Below are positions 61,688-64,000 of a stretch of 64,000 nucleotides of DNA, piece by piece (position 1 is the stretch's first letter; every line of letters starts with the position of its first letter). The notes under the pieces were generated by a model. It saw only the letters and a list, made by a program, of their open reading frames with translations. It was not told the origin of the DNA and ran no database searches. The position numbers and the translations under genes were made by a program. Location: assembly GCA_001999425.1 (NCBI GenBank), contig MLHP01000019.1, positions 1 through 64,000 on the forward strand, given 5' to 3'. This DNA comes from Rodentibacter genomosp. 2 (GTDB lineage: Bacteria; Pseudomonadota; Gammaproteobacteria; Enterobacterales; Pasteurellaceae).

Positions 61688-62512
61688 ATGTTGCCACTCA
61701 ATGAACATTTACTGAATCAGGTTTTACTGATTGCTTATCAAGCCGGTAATCATCTACAACGTTTTTATCAACAGCATATTAATGTACAGATTAAAGATGA
61801 CAACACACCGGTGACGGAAGCGGATCTTTTCGTTAGTCAATTTTTAACGGAAAAACTGACCGCACTTTTCCCCCAAACACCGGTGCTTTCCGAAGAAAAT
61901 TGTCATATTCCTTTTGAGGAACGCCAAACCTGGAAAGAATATTGGCTTATCGATCCTCTTGATGGCACACAACAATTTATTAATCGCACTGATCAATTTT
62001 CCGTTCTAATCACCCTCGTACGTAAAAATAAACCGGTGTTAAGCGTTATCCATGCACCGATTTTATCTCTCACTTATTATGCGATGGAGGATTTTGGTGC
62101 GTTTAAAAAACAGGGTGAACAAGTCAAAAAATTGGCTAAAAACACCACAGATTTTAACCGCACTTCTTGTTCCCCAATATTACGCATTGCAGTGGGAGCA
62201 ACGACCTCGCAGGAAAAAGTGCGGTCAATTTTACCGAAAGATTTGCCTTGTGAATTTGTTGTGATGGGGTCGAGTAGTTTAAAAAGCGGTTTAGTGGCGG
62301 AAGGTATTGTAGATTGCTATGTCCGTTTGGGGCAAACCGGCGAATGGGATACAGCAGGGGCGGAAGTGTTATTGGGGGAAACGAACGGGCAAATTTTTGA
62401 TCCGCAATTTGCACCGCTGACATACAACCAATGTGAAACCTTAATTAATCCCGCTTTTGTGATGGTGGCGGATAAATCTATAGATTGGACATCTATCTTT
62501 CGATTTAATTGA
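61688..62512 (+). CDS. cysQ: 3'(2'),5'-bisphosphate nucleotidase CysQ
   Basis: Removes the toxic sulfur-assimilation by-product PAP. The 274-residue inositol monophosphatase-fold enzyme has DDNTPVTEAD (39-48), the metal site IDPLDGTQQFI and WDTAGAEVLL. GGGAG precedes ATG. Three USS copies lie within (about 61858, 62156, 62219). Confidence 0.95.
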   Translation: MLPLNEHLLNQVLLIAYQAGNHLQRFYQQHINVQIKDDNTPVTEADLFVSQFLTEKLTALFPQTPVLSEENCHIPFEERQTWKEYWLIDPLDGTQQFINRTDQFSVLITLVRKNKPVLSVIHAPILSLTYYAMEDFGAFKKQGEQVKKLAKNTTDFNRTSCSPILRIAVGATTSQEKVRSILPKDLPCEFVVMGSSSLKSGLVAEGIVDCYVRLGQTGEWDTAGAEVLLGETNGQIFDPQFAPLTYNQCETLINPAFVMVADKSIDWTSIFRFN

Positions 62513-62579
62513 TTGGTTAGAGGAGGAATTTTCGTTAGAATAGCCCGTCATTTCACTCGGTATTTTTATAAGGATAATT

Positions 62580-64000
62580 ATGCAAACTGAGAACAGCTGT
62601 ATCGTCATTTTTGGCGCATCCGGTGATTTAACCCACCGAAAACTCATTCCGGCTCTTTATAATCTTTTCAAAATCGGAAGATTGGGTGAGAACTTTTCTG
62701 TGCTTGGCGTGGCGCGTTCGGAACTTAATGATGAAACTTTCCGTACAAAAATGCGTGAAGCTTTAATCAAGAATGAAGATACCACACCAGAAACCCTTGA
62801 TGAATTTTGCCATCATCTTTATTACCAAGCCGTCAATACGGCAGATGCCGATGATTATGGCAAATTAGTCCCTCGTTTGGACGAATTACACGATAAATAT
62901 CAAACCTGTGGCAACACACTCTATTATATGTCCACGCCGCCAAGTCTTTATGGTGTGATTCCCGAATGTTTGGCGGCACATGGCTTAAATACGGAAGAAT
63001 ATGGCTGGAAACGGATTATCGTAGAAAAGCCTTTTGGTTATGATGAAAAAACCGCACAAGTGTTGGATGTGCAAATTCACCGTTTCTTTGAAGAACATCA
63101 AATCTATCGTATCGATCACTATCTTGGTAAAGAAACCGTGCAAAACTTGCTCGTGTTGCGTTTTTCTAACGGTTGGTTTGAACCCCTTTGGAATCGTAAT
63201 TTTATTGATTACGTGGAAATCACGGGTGCCGAATCCATTGGTGTTGAAGAGCGGGGCGGTTATTATGACGGCTCAGGTGCAATGCGGGATATGTTCCAAA
63301 ATCACTTATTACAGGTGCTTGCGATGGTGGCAATGGAACCGCCGGCAATCATTAATGCGGACTCAATGCGTGATGAAGTGGCAAAAGTGATGCACTGCTT
63401 ACGCCCACTCACACAAGAAGATGTGGAGCATAATTTAGTGCTTGGGCAATATTCTGCCGGTGAAGTGAATGGCAACATAGTGAAAGGGTATTTAGAAGAA
63501 AAAGGTGTACCGGCAGATTCACACACGGAAACTTATATGGCACTGCGTTGTGAAATCGAAAACTGGCGTTGGGCCGGTGTGCCTTTCTATGTGCGTACGG
63601 GTAAACGCTTACCTGCTCGTGTGACTGAAATTGTGATTCATTTTAAAACGACACCACATCCGGTATTCAGTCAAAATGCACCGGAAAATAAACTCATTAT
63701 CCGTATTCAACCGGATGAAGGCATTTCAATGCGTTTTGGTTTGAAAAAACCGGGTGCAGGCTTTGAAGCCAAAGAAGTATCAATGGATTTCCGCTATGCG
63801 GATCTTGCTGGAGCACAGGTATTAACCGCTTATGAACGTTTATTGTTGGACGCGATGAAAGGTGATGCAACCTTATTTGCCCGTACGGATGCCGTTCATG
63901 CCGCATGGAAATTCGTTCAACCTATCTTGGATTACAAAGCCAACGGCGGACGAATTCATGATTATGAAGCCGGTACTTGGGGACCGGTAGCAGCGGATAA
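62580..64000 (+). CDS. zwf: Glucose-6-phosphate 1-dehydrogenase (3' end beyond window)
   Basis: First enzyme of the oxidative pentose phosphate pathway. The frame is open from ATG 62580 to the window end (473 codons; the family has about 490). The NADP motif [17 protein letters not shown] (9-25), the active-site RIDHYLGKE and the late DYEAGTWGP are all present in one frame. AGGATAATT precedes the start. Only about 20 residues should be missing. Confidence 0.96.
   Translation, partial: MQTENSCIVIFGASGDLTHRKLIPALYNLFKIGRLGENFSVLGVARSELNDETFRTKMREALIKNEDTTPETLDEFCHHLYYQAVNTADADDYGKLVPRLDELHDKYQTCGNTLYYMSTPPSLYGVIPECLAAHGLNTEEYGWKRIIVEKPFGYDEKTAQVLDVQIHRFFEEHQIYRIDHYLGKETVQNLLVLRFSNGWFEPLWNRNFIDYVEITGAESIGVEERGGYYDGSGAMRDMFQNHLLQVLAMVAMEPPAIINADSMRDEVAKVMHCLRPLTQEDVEHNLVLGQYSAGEVNGNIVKGYLEEKGVPADSHTETYMALRCEIENWRWAGVPFYVRTGKRLPARVTEIVIHFKTTPHPVFSQNAPENKLIIRIQPDEGISMRFGLKKPGAGFEAKEVSMDFRYADLAGAQVLTAYERLLLDAMKGDATLFARTDAVHAAWKFVQPILDYKANGGRIHDYEAGTWGPVAAD

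Noticed and set aside
62580..64000. zwf as a truncated gene
   Set aside because: The frame is open to the last base and about 20 residues short of full length, so the window end cuts it.
1..64000. tRNA, rRNA, IS elements, prophage genes, CRISPR arrays
   Set aside because: None recognised on reading both strands; the islands carry no transposase or integrase in this window.

Overview
The window is from a Pasteurellaceae genome, most likely Haemophilus or Aggregatibacter. The 9-base uptake signal sequence AAGTGCGGT and its complement occur dozens of times, several as inverted pairs acting as terminators. The comABCDEF operon, the glp regulon with a protein-D-type glpQ, and the opt-cysQ-zwf block are all typical of Haemophilus. 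The species cannot be fixed from the sequence alone. I saw no rRNA, tRNA, IS element, prophage or CRISPR array.

Layout. (1) 0.1-11.2 kb is housekeeping and natural competence: rlmJ and mrcA, the type IV pilus/DNA-uptake operon comABCDEF, nfuA, comM and engB. Two promoters, upstream of comA and of comM, carry Sxy/CRP-S-type sites placed about 61 bp before a plausible start point. (2) 11.3-15.9 kb is accessory: a DUF535/VirK-like gene broken by one in-frame stop, then a small island (terC, a secreted protein, two TerD-domain genes, an XRE regulator). The island lies between the intact glpK 3' end and a second, diverged fragment of a glpK 3' end. (3) 15.9-25.8 kb is the glycerol/glycerophosphate regulon glpK, glpF, glpQ, glpT, glpABC with strong CRP sites. 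(4) 25.9-29.5 kb holds recQ, cyaY, lptM and lysA. (5) 29.6-46.6 kb is a complete aryl polyene (APE) type II polyketide operon on the + strand: chain length factor, acyltransferase, two ACPs, two acyl-ACP ligases (one fused to a dehydratase), glycosyltransferase, LpxL-like acyltransferase, thioesterase, LolA-like protein, MMPL exporter, halogenase-like flavoprotein, DUF3261 lipoprotein, KS, dehydratase, ketoreductase and a second KS. (6) 46.6-58.0 kb, mostly on the - strand, is a dialkylresorcinol (dar) arm: darA, darB, a BtrH-like acyltransferase, an ABC transporter, an ACP and a KS/CLF-like pair, broken into pieces by AT-rich accessory genes with their own terminators. (7) 58.0-64.0 kb is again conserved chromosome: hslR, nudE, opt, a small membrane protein, cysQ and zwf, which runs off the end.

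How the parts work together. The APE operon should build an aryl-capped conjugated polyene on ACPs and move it to the outer membrane. The dar arm should build a dialkylresorcinol. In Bacteroidetes these two products are esterified to flexirubins by clusters with a similar gene set. The main discovery candidate is therefore a flexirubin-like (APE-DAR) pigment system in a Pasteurellaceae, with a duplicated and fused ApeH-ApeI enzyme, a halogenase-like flavoprotein, and a dar arm whose transcription has been cut up by later insertions. Product identity and esterification are inference; the gene families are visible in the sequence.
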